The notes under the pieces are model-generated. The model made no database searches. It saw only the letters and a list, made by a program, of their open reading frames with translations, and was not told the origin of the DNA. Of a stretch of 64,000 bases of DNA, positions 26,360 to 33,729 are shown piece by piece. A program made the position numbers and the translations under genes. How positions within the stretch are numbered: the stretch's first letter is position 1; the number at the start of each line of letters is the position of its first letter. The stretch is from Shewanella sp. KX20019 (lineage in GTDB: Bacteria > Pseudomonadota > Gammaproteobacteria > Enterobacterales > Shewanellaceae), in the NCBI RefSeq assembly GCF_016757755.1, contig NZ_CP068437.1:930001-994000 (forward strand), written 5' to 3'.

Positions 26360-26803
26360 CTATTTTTCTTCGTACATCAGGTAATAGCTTTGTTCCATCC
26401 CTAAGGCACTGTAAGTCTGTTGTGCTTTAGTATTTTCTTGCTCAACATAGAGTCTAAAGCTGGCAGCACCGCCATTTCTAGCGGCAATATCTTTAACTTC
26501 TTGATAGAGCTTATTATAGATCCCTTGGCGTCTATTCTCTGGGCGAATATAGACACTTTGGATCCAGTAATAGTCTTTTGCCCGCCAGTCACTCCACTCA
26601 AATGTCACCATTAATGAGCCAGCTATTTCACCATTGACTTCGGCGACCAGATAAAAGCCTTTCTCTGGCGAGGTGAGCAGGGTATTAACGCCCTTGGTTA
26701 GTACATCAGTGTCGAGCGCAAGGTCTTCTGTTTCTAGTGCCATCGCTTGATTGAAGTTTATTAGCGCCTGTAAATCGGTAACTTGGCCTTTACGAATGTT
26801 CAT
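26360..26803 (-). CDS. GNAT family N-acetyltransferase
   Basis: This 147-residue GNAT domain has IAGSLMVTFEWSDWRAKDYYWIQSVYIRPENRRQGIYNKLYQEVKDIA, with RRQGIYNKLY as the acetyl-CoA loop, and RLYVEQENTKAQQTYSALGMEQSYYLMYEE at the C-terminus. The pattern resembles single-domain acetyltransferases of unknown substrate. It is convergent with the serine cassette. Confidence 0.85.
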   Translation of the reverse strand: MNIRKGQVTDLQALINFNQAMALETEDLALDTDVLTKGVNTLLTSPEKGFYLVAEVNGEIAGSLMVTFEWSDWRAKDYYWIQSVYIRPENRRQGIYNKLYQEVKDIAARNGGAASFRLYVEQENTKAQQTYSALGMEQSYYLMYEEK

Positions 26804-26947
26804 CTTTTATCCCTATTTTTTTGCGGTCACTTTAACATGGGAGGTGATTTAAATACGGCAATTTTTTGATTTTATCGATAGATTAATATTCGACTAAAGT
26901 CTAACTCTGCTACACTTTTTTTAGAGTTGAAAAAAGTTGAGGTTACG

Positions 26948-27244
26948 ATGGATAACACTCCCCGTTCCCATGATGAACAGTGTCATATTGAATGCGAGCA
27001 ACCGCTTAAGAGCTTTAAACCTATCAATCACCCGCGTCACTTTTTGGCGACACTAATGACCTTTGGCGCATGGGGATTAGTTTGGTGGTGGCTTATTCTA
27101 CGCGCAGAGGGAAAGCATAAGCAGTTTTTCAGTGGCTTTGATGACGCCTATTGGAGTTACTTGATGGAACGAGAGCAGCCGCCAGCCGCACTGCACAAGA
27201 TGCGCTTTTCTAAAAATGAGAAAAACTCAAAATTTGAGGCCTAA
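26948..27244 (+). CDS. Hypothetical small membrane-associated protein
   Basis: This protein is 98 residues from an ATG with GAGG five bases upstream. Residues about 30-52 contain PRHFLATLMTFGAWGLVWWWLILRA, one tryptophan-rich transmembrane helix, flanked by an acidic/histidine-rich N-terminus and a basic C-terminus. It resembles small conserved proteins of Shewanella/Vibrio with one helix, but I do not recognise a named family. It is monocistronic, 170 bp before a symporter gene. Confidence 0.65.
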   Translation: MDNTPRSHDEQCHIECEQPLKSFKPINHPRHFLATLMTFGAWGLVWWWLILRAEGKHKQFFSGFDDAYWSYLMEREQPPAALHKMRFSKNEKNSKFEA

Positions 27245-27413
27245 AATTACGGATCCTTTACTGGCCTAGCCATTATTGTTGTGACTAATCTATCGAAGGG
27301 CGCAGCGTGATACAGATCATCCCTACCATTTAATGGCTATGCTAAACTGCCGCGTTATTTTTCAAGCATGTATTTGCTTGTGTCTTCCTCTTCCAATGTC
27401 GCAAGGTTTAATT

Positions 27414-28712
27414 ATGTCAAAACAACAAACTTCACTTTTTGGCAAAGTGTGGTCACGCTGGATGTCGGTGCCATTATGGCTACAGATCATGATTGGTATG
27501 CTGTTGGGGATCTTAACCGGCGTCGGTTTTGGTGAACAAGCGACGGTATTGAAGCCAATTGGAACCCTGTTTGTTAATACCATTAAGATGCTTATTGTAC
27601 CGCTAGTATTTTGCTCGTTGATTGTCGGTGTCACGTCTATGCAAGATACGGCTAAAATGGGCCGTATTGGTTTTAAGTCATTTGCCTTCTATTTAGGTAC
27701 CACTTCGATTGCGATCACTGTCGGTCTCGCAGTGGGTCACTTTTTGCAGCCAGGTAAAGGTCTAAATATGGTTGCAGAAGCCTCTGATGAGGTGATTAAA
27801 GCGGTACCATCGGTGATGGAAACCTTGATTAATATCATACCGACTAACCCGGTTGCAGCACTTGCCAGTGGTCAAATATTACAAGTGATTGTATTTGCGG
27901 TTGCACTTGGTGTGGCTCTGGTGCTTATTGGTGATCATGGTAAACCAGCAATAAAAGTATTCGAAAGCCTAGCTGAAGCGATGTACAAACTAACCGACAT
28001 GGTGATGAGACTAGCACCTTACGGCGTATTTGGACTTATGGCATGGGTTGCTGGCGAATATGGTATTGGCATGTTAATGCCATTGATTAAGGTCATTGTG
28101 GCAGTATATATTGGTTGCTTCTTACATATCGTGGGCTTCTACAGCATCGTATTGACTGTTTTTGCCAAACTAAACCCAATACAGTTCTTTAAAGGGATCA
28201 GTAATGCCATTGCGGTGGCATTCACCACTTCAAGCTCTGCGGGTACCTTGCCTGCCAGTATGAAGTGCGCCAATGAGTATTTAGGGGTCAATAAGAAGAT
28301 CTCTAGCTTCGTTTTGCCACTGGGAACCACCATCAATATGGATGGTACCGCGCTTTATCAAGGCGTGACGGCGCTGTTTGTTGCGCAGGCCTTTGGTATT
28401 GATCTGAGCTGGGTTGACTATATTACTATTATCCTCACCGCGACCTTAGCCTCTATTGGAACTGCGGGTGTACCTGGAGCTGGATTGGTGATGCTAACAC
28501 TAGTGTTAACCACTGTTGGTTTGCCGTTAGAGGGCGTTGCATTGATTGCTGGTATTGATCGTGTGCTTGATATGGCTCGCACCGTAGTGAATGTTTCAGG
28601 TGATCTAGTGGCGACCACAGTGATCGCCAAATCTGAAGGCGAACTCAACGTAGAGCATTACAATGCGGGCGCAGAAGAGAGCGCTGAAATAGCTGAGAAG
28701 TTAAACTCATAA
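27414..28712 (+). CDS. Dicarboxylate/amino acid:cation symporter (DAACS)
   Basis: The product is 433 residues from an ATG with AAGG upstream; the open frame extends 27 codons further but is not needed. Family signatures are GTLFVNTIKMLIVPLVFCSLIVGV in the early helices, AFTTSSSAGTLPASMKCANEYLGV (re-entrant loop HP1), GTTINMDGTALYQGVTALFVAQ (the NMDGT motif) and GVALIAGIDRVLDMARTVVNVSGDL in the last helix. It imports glutamate, aspartate or C4-dicarboxylates with Na+ or H+; the exact substrate is open. Confidence 0.92.
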   Translation: MSKQQTSLFGKVWSRWMSVPLWLQIMIGMLLGILTGVGFGEQATVLKPIGTLFVNTIKMLIVPLVFCSLIVGVTSMQDTAKMGRIGFKSFAFYLGTTSIAITVGLAVGHFLQPGKGLNMVAEASDEVIKAVPSVMETLINIIPTNPVAALASGQILQVIVFAVALGVALVLIGDHGKPAIKVFESLAEAMYKLTDMVMRLAPYGVFGLMAWVAGEYGIGMLMPLIKVIVAVYIGCFLHIVGFYSIVLTVFAKLNPIQFFKGISNAIAVAFTTSSSAGTLPASMKCANEYLGVNKKISSFVLPLGTTINMDGTALYQGVTALFVAQAFGIDLSWVDYITIILTATLASIGTAGVPGAGLVMLTLVLTTVGLPLEGVALIAGIDRVLDMARTVVNVSGDLVATTVIAKSEGELNVEHYNAGAEESAEIAEKLNS

Positions 28713-28715
28713 TAA

Positions 28716-28892
28716 ATACCCGTTCTATTTCAAAGTGCATGTTTCTGAGCTGCCTGAGCTAAATCGATTTAAGGTGTATTGTTGTAATCATGGGTTACCT
28801 TATACGCCACTTCTTTCAAAAGAGTGCAACAAAGAACAGGAGCAGCTCAGGCGCTCCCACTGAAATCACCCATCTTGAGCTAGAACGGGTAT
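28716..28892. mobile_element. MITE-like element, copy 3 (ATACCCGTTC ends)
   Basis: This element of about 177 bp is bounded by ATACCCGTTCTATTT and its inverted counterpart GAGCTAGAACGGGTAT. The interior differs from copies 1 and 2 but has its own nested inverted repeat, GAGCTGCCTGAGCT against AGCTCAGGCGCTC. It lies just after the symporter stop codon. Confidence 0.7.
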
Positions 28893-28910
28893 ATACGGCT
28901 AGATACAAAT

Positions 28911-28940
28911 AAATAAACCGCCTATTTAGGCGGTTTATTT
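28911..28940. terminator. Bidirectional terminator
   Basis: AAATAAACCGCC and GGCGGTTTATTT form a 12-bp stem with a six-base loop, AT-rich on both sides. It can serve the symporter on the plus strand and the META protein gene on the minus strand. Confidence 0.85.
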
Positions 28941-28963
28941 ATTGCTTAGTGAATCGGTAACGA

Positions 28964-29377
28964 TTACTTTTTACTAAGTATTAATAACGTTTTATCGTCC
29001 GCATCTTGCAGCAATAATTTACCTTTCGAGAGTTTACCTTGGCTGATGGCTGGCATCGCTTGCATCACGCGTTGCTCTTGCGCCATTAGGGCATCGACAC
29101 AGGCTTTCATGGTGTGGCCTGCGGGTTGCAACTGCAGCGATTGGCCCGATAAAACATAACTACCAAAGAAATTATTGCAGCTATTGTTGCCAGTTAACTT
29201 ACCTTCTGCTTCGAAAGTCAGCTGAGCTGGGCTATAGTCGATAACAGGTTGACCGTTTGCGACCTCAATATGCCAGGTACCTTCAATGGCTAAATCCTCA
29301 ATTTGGGCTTGCGGAGTTGATTGGCATGCGGATAAACCCAGTAGCAAACTTGCTACGATAAAGGATTGTTTTATCAT
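28964..29377 (-). CDS. META-domain lipoprotein (HslJ-like)
   Basis: This 137-residue protein starts with a lipoprotein signal, MIKQSFIVASLLLGLSACQS; the LSAC lipobox puts the mature N-terminus at Cys19. The META domain follows: GTWHIEVANGQPVIDYSPAQLTFEAEGKLTGNNSCNNFFGSYVLSGQSL and MKACVDALMAQEQRVMQAM. META proteins such as HslJ are linked to envelope stress and antibiotic tolerance. It is anchored in the inner or outer membrane. Confidence 0.88.
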   Translation of the reverse strand: MIKQSFIVASLLLGLSACQSTPQAQIEDLAIEGTWHIEVANGQPVIDYSPAQLTFEAEGKLTGNNSCNNFFGSYVLSGQSLQLQPAGHTMKACVDALMAQEQRVMQAMPAISQGKLSKGKLLLQDADDKTLLILSKK

Positions 29378-29455
29378 GTTACGGATCCAAAGTGATTAAT
29401 ATCGATATATTGTGAGTATTCTAGCTCAAAATCAACAGAAATAAGGCGATTGTTA

Positions 29456-29674
29456 GTGCAAAAAAATGTAATTAATTACCTCAAGATGCTGCATTGGGTC
29501 GGATTAAGTATGTTGTTATGCGGTGTTGGGCTGTTTTTCTTTACGGAAATGGCGCAACAAGTAACAGGAATGATGCTTATTGCCTGTCTTGCGGGGCTGG
29601 GGATGGTGATGATGTCTCCCTTTCCCATTGCGCTGTTTCTACAATGGGCTAGGGATCAAACACCTGATCAGTAG
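29456..29674 (+). CDS. Small two-helix membrane protein
   Basis: The product is 72 residues from a GTG with AAGG nine bases upstream. It has two hydrophobic helices (about 12-31 and 35-58), LHWVGLSMLLCGVGLFFF and TGMMLIACLAGLGMVMMSPFPIALFLQWA. Unknown family. Its last bases overlap the 3' end of the convergent gene by 7 bp, so both coding ends are tightly packed. Confidence 0.65.
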   Translation: MQKNVINYLKMLHWVGLSMLLCGVGLFFFTEMAQQVTGMMLIACLAGLGMVMMSPFPIALFLQWARDQTPDQ

Positions 29675-30612
29675 GGCTTGTTGGCTAACGATTGGCGGCT
29701 CAGTTCGAGATCGTCCTCAGCAGCTTGTTGCATTGGCACTAGTGATTGCTGAGCATCCGGGGTAAAAAAGCTTTTACCAACGACGATACTCAACTTTCCG
29801 GCCGCTTTAGTGATCTGTTTTCGCAGACGAGCTATTAATGTCGCCAGATTCGATTCGCTGTCGACAAAAGCCAAAATGATGAACTTGTTCTCATCGATTC
29901 GTGCAGACATATCAGCTTCTCGTAAACAGTCGGAAATAATGCTTGCTAAAAGGCGCGCTTTTTGTGACTGAGATAGTTGCACGGTTCGCATCAATGGATT
30001 GTCGACCATTTCAATGATAATAATCCCAGCATGTGAGCCAAAACGTCGACTTAAACTCAGCTGCCTTGGCGCCATGAGGCCAAAACCATAGGGGTTGAGC
30101 ATCTGCGTGGTTTCATCCTGAAACGACAAGCGTTGTACTTGCTGCATTAAGTACACTTGCTTAAGTTCGCCTTGCAGTAGAGCGCGAACAGATTCAATCA
30201 CGGTTAACGAAGCCGATGAAGATTGAGTGGTATTAGGATCACAGATTAAAATACAGCCAAAAACCCGACCATCAGGCCAAGATAGTTGTAAACTCAATAC
30301 TTGCTCATAGTGTGAGAACTGCTCACCAATATCATTAGGGTTTAATGTACTTGTGCCGTAGCTACTGCTTAAGCTCACGGCATCAATTAGCGGTGAGTTT
30401 ACCAGTAATAAACCTGTTTTTAGTGGATTATCAGCTTGCCTTTTCCCACAAACTATTTGCGCGTCTTGAGCTGAAAACTGCACGATAAGACTGGTTTTTG
30501 AACCATACAAGTCGTTGAGTAGATCGACTTGTTGTTGCCATCTTGGGATGCTTACAGCTGAGTGTTCTTGCTCTCTTAGCCAAATATTTTGATCGATAGG
30601 ATGAGTTAACAT
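29668..30612 (-). CDS. Degenerate GGDEF-domain protein
   Basis: This 314-residue protein has an N-terminal sensory part (about 1-150, GAF-like) ending in a linker helix, followed by a GGDEF-type domain that starts FQDETTQMLNPYGFGLMAPRQLSLSRR. Where active cyclases have GGDEF, this protein reads ADMSARIDENKFIILAF, so the signature is lost. It probably cannot synthesise cyclic di-GMP and may bind a nucleotide or partner instead. No EAL or HD-GYP domain is attached. It is cytosolic, with no membrane helix. Confidence 0.75.
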   Translation of the reverse strand: MLTHPIDQNIWLREQEHSAVSIPRWQQQVDLLNDLYGSKTSLIVQFSAQDAQIVCGKRQADNPLKTGLLLVNSPLIDAVSLSSSYGTSTLNPNDIGEQFSHYEQVLSLQLSWPDGRVFGCILICDPNTTQSSSASLTVIESVRALLQGELKQVYLMQQVQRLSFQDETTQMLNPYGFGLMAPRQLSLSRRFGSHAGIIIIEMVDNPLMRTVQLSQSQKARLLASIISDCLREADMSARIDENKFIILAFVDSESNLATLIARLRKQITKAAGKLSIVVGKSFFTPDAQQSLVPMQQAAEDDLELSRQSLANKPY

Positions 30613-30823
30613 TTTTAAACTCGCTAGTGATTATTTCCGCCTGAAAATGGACATTAAATAATGCATGGGTGACGCGGTACTATACTGCGTTTTTTAGGTT
30701 GTTCAAATGTAAATTTGTTAAAGTTGTGAGCTATTTTTGTATAATTCGTGCTCATCGGATCACTCTTGTAGTCTTTGTATATTTTATGTCGATACTGGGC
30801 ACGGTTTTACTGAGATAAACTAA

Positions 30824-31087
30824 TATACCCATCCTACTGGAAGGTGCTCGTTTCAGAGGCGTTGTGCAAGTTCAATTCTAGGCGCGTTAACGTAGAAATG
30901 GTTATTCCCTTTTAAATTAATGCAACAACGAAGTGGGCTTGCACAACGCCTTCGTTGATGGGTTTTAATGGGCTTTACTCTGTGTTATTGATTTTACTAA
31001 GGGAACGACCATTAGTGGTAATCAATGCCTTGATTAAAGCCCGTTAAATTCCCACTGAATCCTGCATCTTCAGGTAGGATGGGTATA
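30824..31087. mobile_element. MITE-like element, copy 2 (ATACCC ends)
   Basis: At 264 bp, this element is collinear with copy 1 (13332-13644) over its whole length, apart from lacking an insertion of about 50 bp. Ends are TATACCCATCCTAC and GTAGGATGGGTATA; both arms carry the same change relative to copy 1, so the inverted repeat is preserved by matched substitutions. It lies in the 30613-31126 gap, which otherwise has no gene. Confidence 0.85.
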
Positions 31088-31126
31088 TAATATGGTTATG
31101 ATTAGTGTTTTTACTCCAAAAATAAC

Positions 31127-31696
31127 ATGAAAAACAGTATTAATGTTCGGTTAGCAACTGCAGAAGATGTCCAGTCTCTTGCGGCTTTAGAGCAAAGCCA
31201 ATTGCAGGATGAACTGTCAATTGAGCAGCGTAATAATAGCTTAGATGGGCAATCATTTAGCGAAACCGATTTAACCTGTCTGGTGACACAACACTGGGTG
31301 GTTGTCGCTGAGTTAAATGAGCAAATAATAGGTTATGTTATTGCGGGGCGCTGGTCTTTTTTTAAACAGTGGCCTATCTATCGTAATTTGCTTAATCGCT
31401 TATCAAGAATTGAATACGATAAGGCAAGATTGACTGAAAAAAACTGTTGTCAGTACGGGCCTATTTGGGTTACGACAGCATACCGTGGCCAGGGCATCTT
31501 TGAAGCGCTGGTTCAGTCCATCAGAAAAGCCGTTGCGAAAGAGTTGCCTTATATGCTGACTTTTATAGCTGAAGATAATGCCGGCTCATTCGCAGCCCAT
31601 ACTCGTAAAGGTGGAATGCAAGTGGTCGACTTTATTAGTTTTGATGAGCGCGACTACTACTTACTTGTATTACCGACTACCGACTCTTTTTTCTAA
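31127..31696 (+). CDS. GNAT family N-acetyltransferase
   Basis: This 189-residue protein has a GNAT core: VAELNEQIIGYVIAGRWSFF, YGPIWVTTAYRGQGIFEALVQSIRKA (acetyl-CoA loop RGQGIFE) and FIAEDNAGSFAAHTRKGGMQVVDFISFDERDYYLLVL. No substrate can be named. It is 8 bp upstream of an uncharacterised gene with AAGGATT between them, so the two are co-transcribed. Confidence 0.85.
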   Translation: MKNSINVRLATAEDVQSLAALEQSQLQDELSIEQRNNSLDGQSFSETDLTCLVTQHWVVVAELNEQIIGYVIAGRWSFFKQWPIYRNLLNRLSRIEYDKARLTEKNCCQYGPIWVTTAYRGQGIFEALVQSIRKAVAKELPYMLTFIAEDNAGSFAAHTRKGGMQVVDFISFDERDYYLLVLPTTDSFF

Positions 31697-31704
31697 GGAT
31701 TATT

Positions 31705-32055
31705 ATGTTGTCTGAATCTGTCGCCACTATTTTCTCACCGTATCTGTCACTAAACTTGTCTGGGTTTGATAACCTTAAATTGGTTGTCGCGGTATTGACT
31801 GAAAAGGGCGAAGAGTGCCACGCTTTAATAGCGGATATCATGGTTGATGAAAAGCAGGAAAGCAGTTATCTAGTGCGTTGGCATAAGCACTTTATCTATT
31901 GTGGTCGCACTAACTCTTACGGCAATAAGATCGATGAAGTGGGCGACTTGGGTACGATTAATCCTGAATCTATAGAGGTACTGCAACCACCAGTGTTATC
32001 GATGCAACAAGTTGAGTTTATGTGCATGGAGAATGCACATTTTGACCATTGTTAG
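31705..32055 (+). CDS. Uncharacterised 116-residue protein
   Basis: I do not recognise this family. The protein has no signal or membrane helix. Its central part, ALIADIMVDEKQESSYLVRW followed by HKHFIYCGRTNSYGNKIDEVGDLG, ends in an acidic/hydrophobic stretch. A broken copy of the same segment lies at 36110-36226. It is translated just after the acetyltransferase gene (8-bp gap, AAGGATT ribosome site), so they probably act or are expressed together. Confidence 0.7.
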   Translation: MLSESVATIFSPYLSLNLSGFDNLKLVVAVLTEKGEECHALIADIMVDEKQESSYLVRWHKHFIYCGRTNSYGNKIDEVGDLGTINPESIEVLQPPVLSMQQVEFMCMENAHFDHC

Positions 32056-32118
32056 AGGTGTTTTTGGACTGAAAACGTTTTAGCTTTTTTAAGCTACCAA
32101 GCAGCGCTTGACCTCTAA

Positions 32119-32315
32119 GTTAGACTGCGTCTAACAACTAACGTCGTGGCACTGCGGCCACTTCACAGCATCAAGCTGCGCTTGACCAAGGTCGTGCAGC
32201 TTCGTCCATTCTTGTAATCAAGAGTCGAGCCAAGGGGCAAAGCGCTTGCGCCCGCTCTTGACTTCATGAGAGTCAAACTCTCAGCGCCCCGGCGAAATTT
32301 CCAACGTATTTCGGC
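32119..32315 (+). repeat. Dispersed repeat family B, copy 2
   Basis: This copy begins GTTAGACTGCGTCTAACAAC and continues with GTGCAGCTTCGTCCATTCTT, CAAGGGGCAAAGCGCTTGCG, CATGAGAGTCAAACTCTCAG and CGCCCCGGCGAAATTTCCAA. An extra block of about 45 bp sits near its start. It occupies most of the 32056-32483 gap between the uncharacterised gene and the membrane-protein gene. Confidence 0.85.
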
Positions 32316-32615
32316 AACTCCTATGGGGAATTGGCATTGTTTGTGAGCCTCGCTATTGGTTTGATTTGTTCAAGTAATTGCTATTTAGTACCGAAGTTCT
32401 AGAAAGTTTAAGCTGAGCTTCATTTATTTGCGTTACAGTCACCAGTTAGCTCTGTCTCAACAATGTTTGATGAAGAGTGACACTTGATGCAGAACAAGGT
32501 ATTTCTACGCCGCTATAGGTTAGTGAGTATCGATACTGGCATCATAAAAGTTGCAGTAATGGTTTTTATCTTTAAATTTTTTCGAAGCTTACATACTTCG
32601 CCTGGAAAACAACAT

Positions 32616-33311
32616 ATGAGTAGTACATCGACACATAAACCTCGGCCTTTGGTTGACCTGATAGTGAGCATTGCCATACCCGCTTTTATTCTAATGAAGC
32701 TAAGTGGTGAAGATCAGTTAGGGGCGAGTGGTGGATTAATGTTGGCGTTAAGCTTTCCATTGGGTTGGGGCATATTTGAGCTGATAAAGTATAAGAAGTT
32801 TAATTTTATCGCCTTGCTTGGGTTAGCCAATGTGCTGTTGACCGGTGGAATTGGTTTATTAGCACTTGACCTTAAGTGGCTGGCAATCAAAGAGGCCGCC
32901 ATTCCAGCGGCTATCGGTATTGCCGTCATTATTTCGACCTTTACTTCTAAACCATTAATTAAAGCCATTATATTTAATCCTGCAGTGATGGATGTTGATA
33001 AGATCATTAAGCGACTGCAGCAGAACAATTGTGTGGCTGCATTTGAACAACGATTAATGAAGGCCACCTATTTGGTTGCGGGTTCGTTCGCGTTCTCCGC
33101 CATTATGAATTATGTACTGGCTAAATGGATCGTCACTAGCCCAACAGGCACCTCTGAATTTAATGAGCAGTTAGGGCAGTTGACCTTATACAGTTATCCG
33201 ATGATAGCCTTGCCATCTATGTTGATGATGATGGGAACATTTTATTATTTATGGCGAACTATCCATGATTTAACGGGGCTTAAGCTGGAAGAGGTTTTGG
33301 CAAATCAGTAA
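32616..33311 (+). CDS. Polytopic membrane protein, VC0807-like
   Basis: The product is 231 residues from the ATG chosen (MSSTSTHKPRPLVDL); a longer frame from 32484 lacks family resemblance. About six hydrophobic helices are seen, including LVDLIVSIAIPAFILMKLSG, GGLMLALSFPLGWGIFELIKY and ALLGLANVLLTGGIGLLAL, a soluble loop VMDVDKIIKRLQQNNCVAAFEQRLMKATY and a C-terminal pair of helices. It resembles VC0807-type proteins of unknown function. The family call is tentative. Confidence 0.65.
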   Translation: MSSTSTHKPRPLVDLIVSIAIPAFILMKLSGEDQLGASGGLMLALSFPLGWGIFELIKYKKFNFIALLGLANVLLTGGIGLLALDLKWLAIKEAAIPAAIGIAVIISTFTSKPLIKAIIFNPAVMDVDKIIKRLQQNNCVAAFEQRLMKATYLVAGSFAFSAIMNYVLAKWIVTSPTGTSEFNEQLGQLTLYSYPMIALPSMLMMMGTFYYLWRTIHDLTGLKLEEVLANQ

Positions 33312-33420
33312 TGGTTGTGTCAGGTTGCGTCTGACTTACGCTTTACAGCGCTAGGTAATCAAACTTCGTTTGATAAAAGGTCGTGACCTTGTCACTTATC
33401 AGGCGATGCCTGCTTTCTAA

Positions 33421-33576
33421 AGTTAGACTGCGTTTAACAATTAACAATTAACAATTAACAATTAACGTCGCGGCGCTTCGCCCATTCTTGTAATCAAGAG
33501 TCGAGTCAAGGGGCGAAGCGCTTGTCCCCGCTCTTGGTTATAAAGTGCCTAACCCTCAGCGCCCCAGACGAAGTTG
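33421..33576 (+). repeat. Dispersed repeat family B, copy 3, with heptanucleotide microsatellite
   Basis: GTTAGACTGCGTTTAAC leads into four to five copies of AATTAAC (about 33434-33466), then GTCGCGGCGCTTCGCCCATT, CAAGGGGCGAAGCGCTTG and CTCAGCGCCCCAGACGAAG. Relative to B2, the microsatellite replaces the short AACAACTAAC stretch, so it looks like local expansion at a fixed point. The 33312-33729 gap has no gene; a frame at 33522-33764 across it is rejected. Confidence 0.85.
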
Positions 33577-33729
33577 TGATCCTTCAGTTATTTTCGACAA
33601 TCGCTACCGCCTCATATTCGCCATCCATGGCTCACCTAAGGCTATCTCAGCATCCATGCCTCGCTCACGCGATTGACTTTAATAACTTCGGCAACTTTAT
33701 TTTGCCCCCAATTATACCTAAATCATCTT

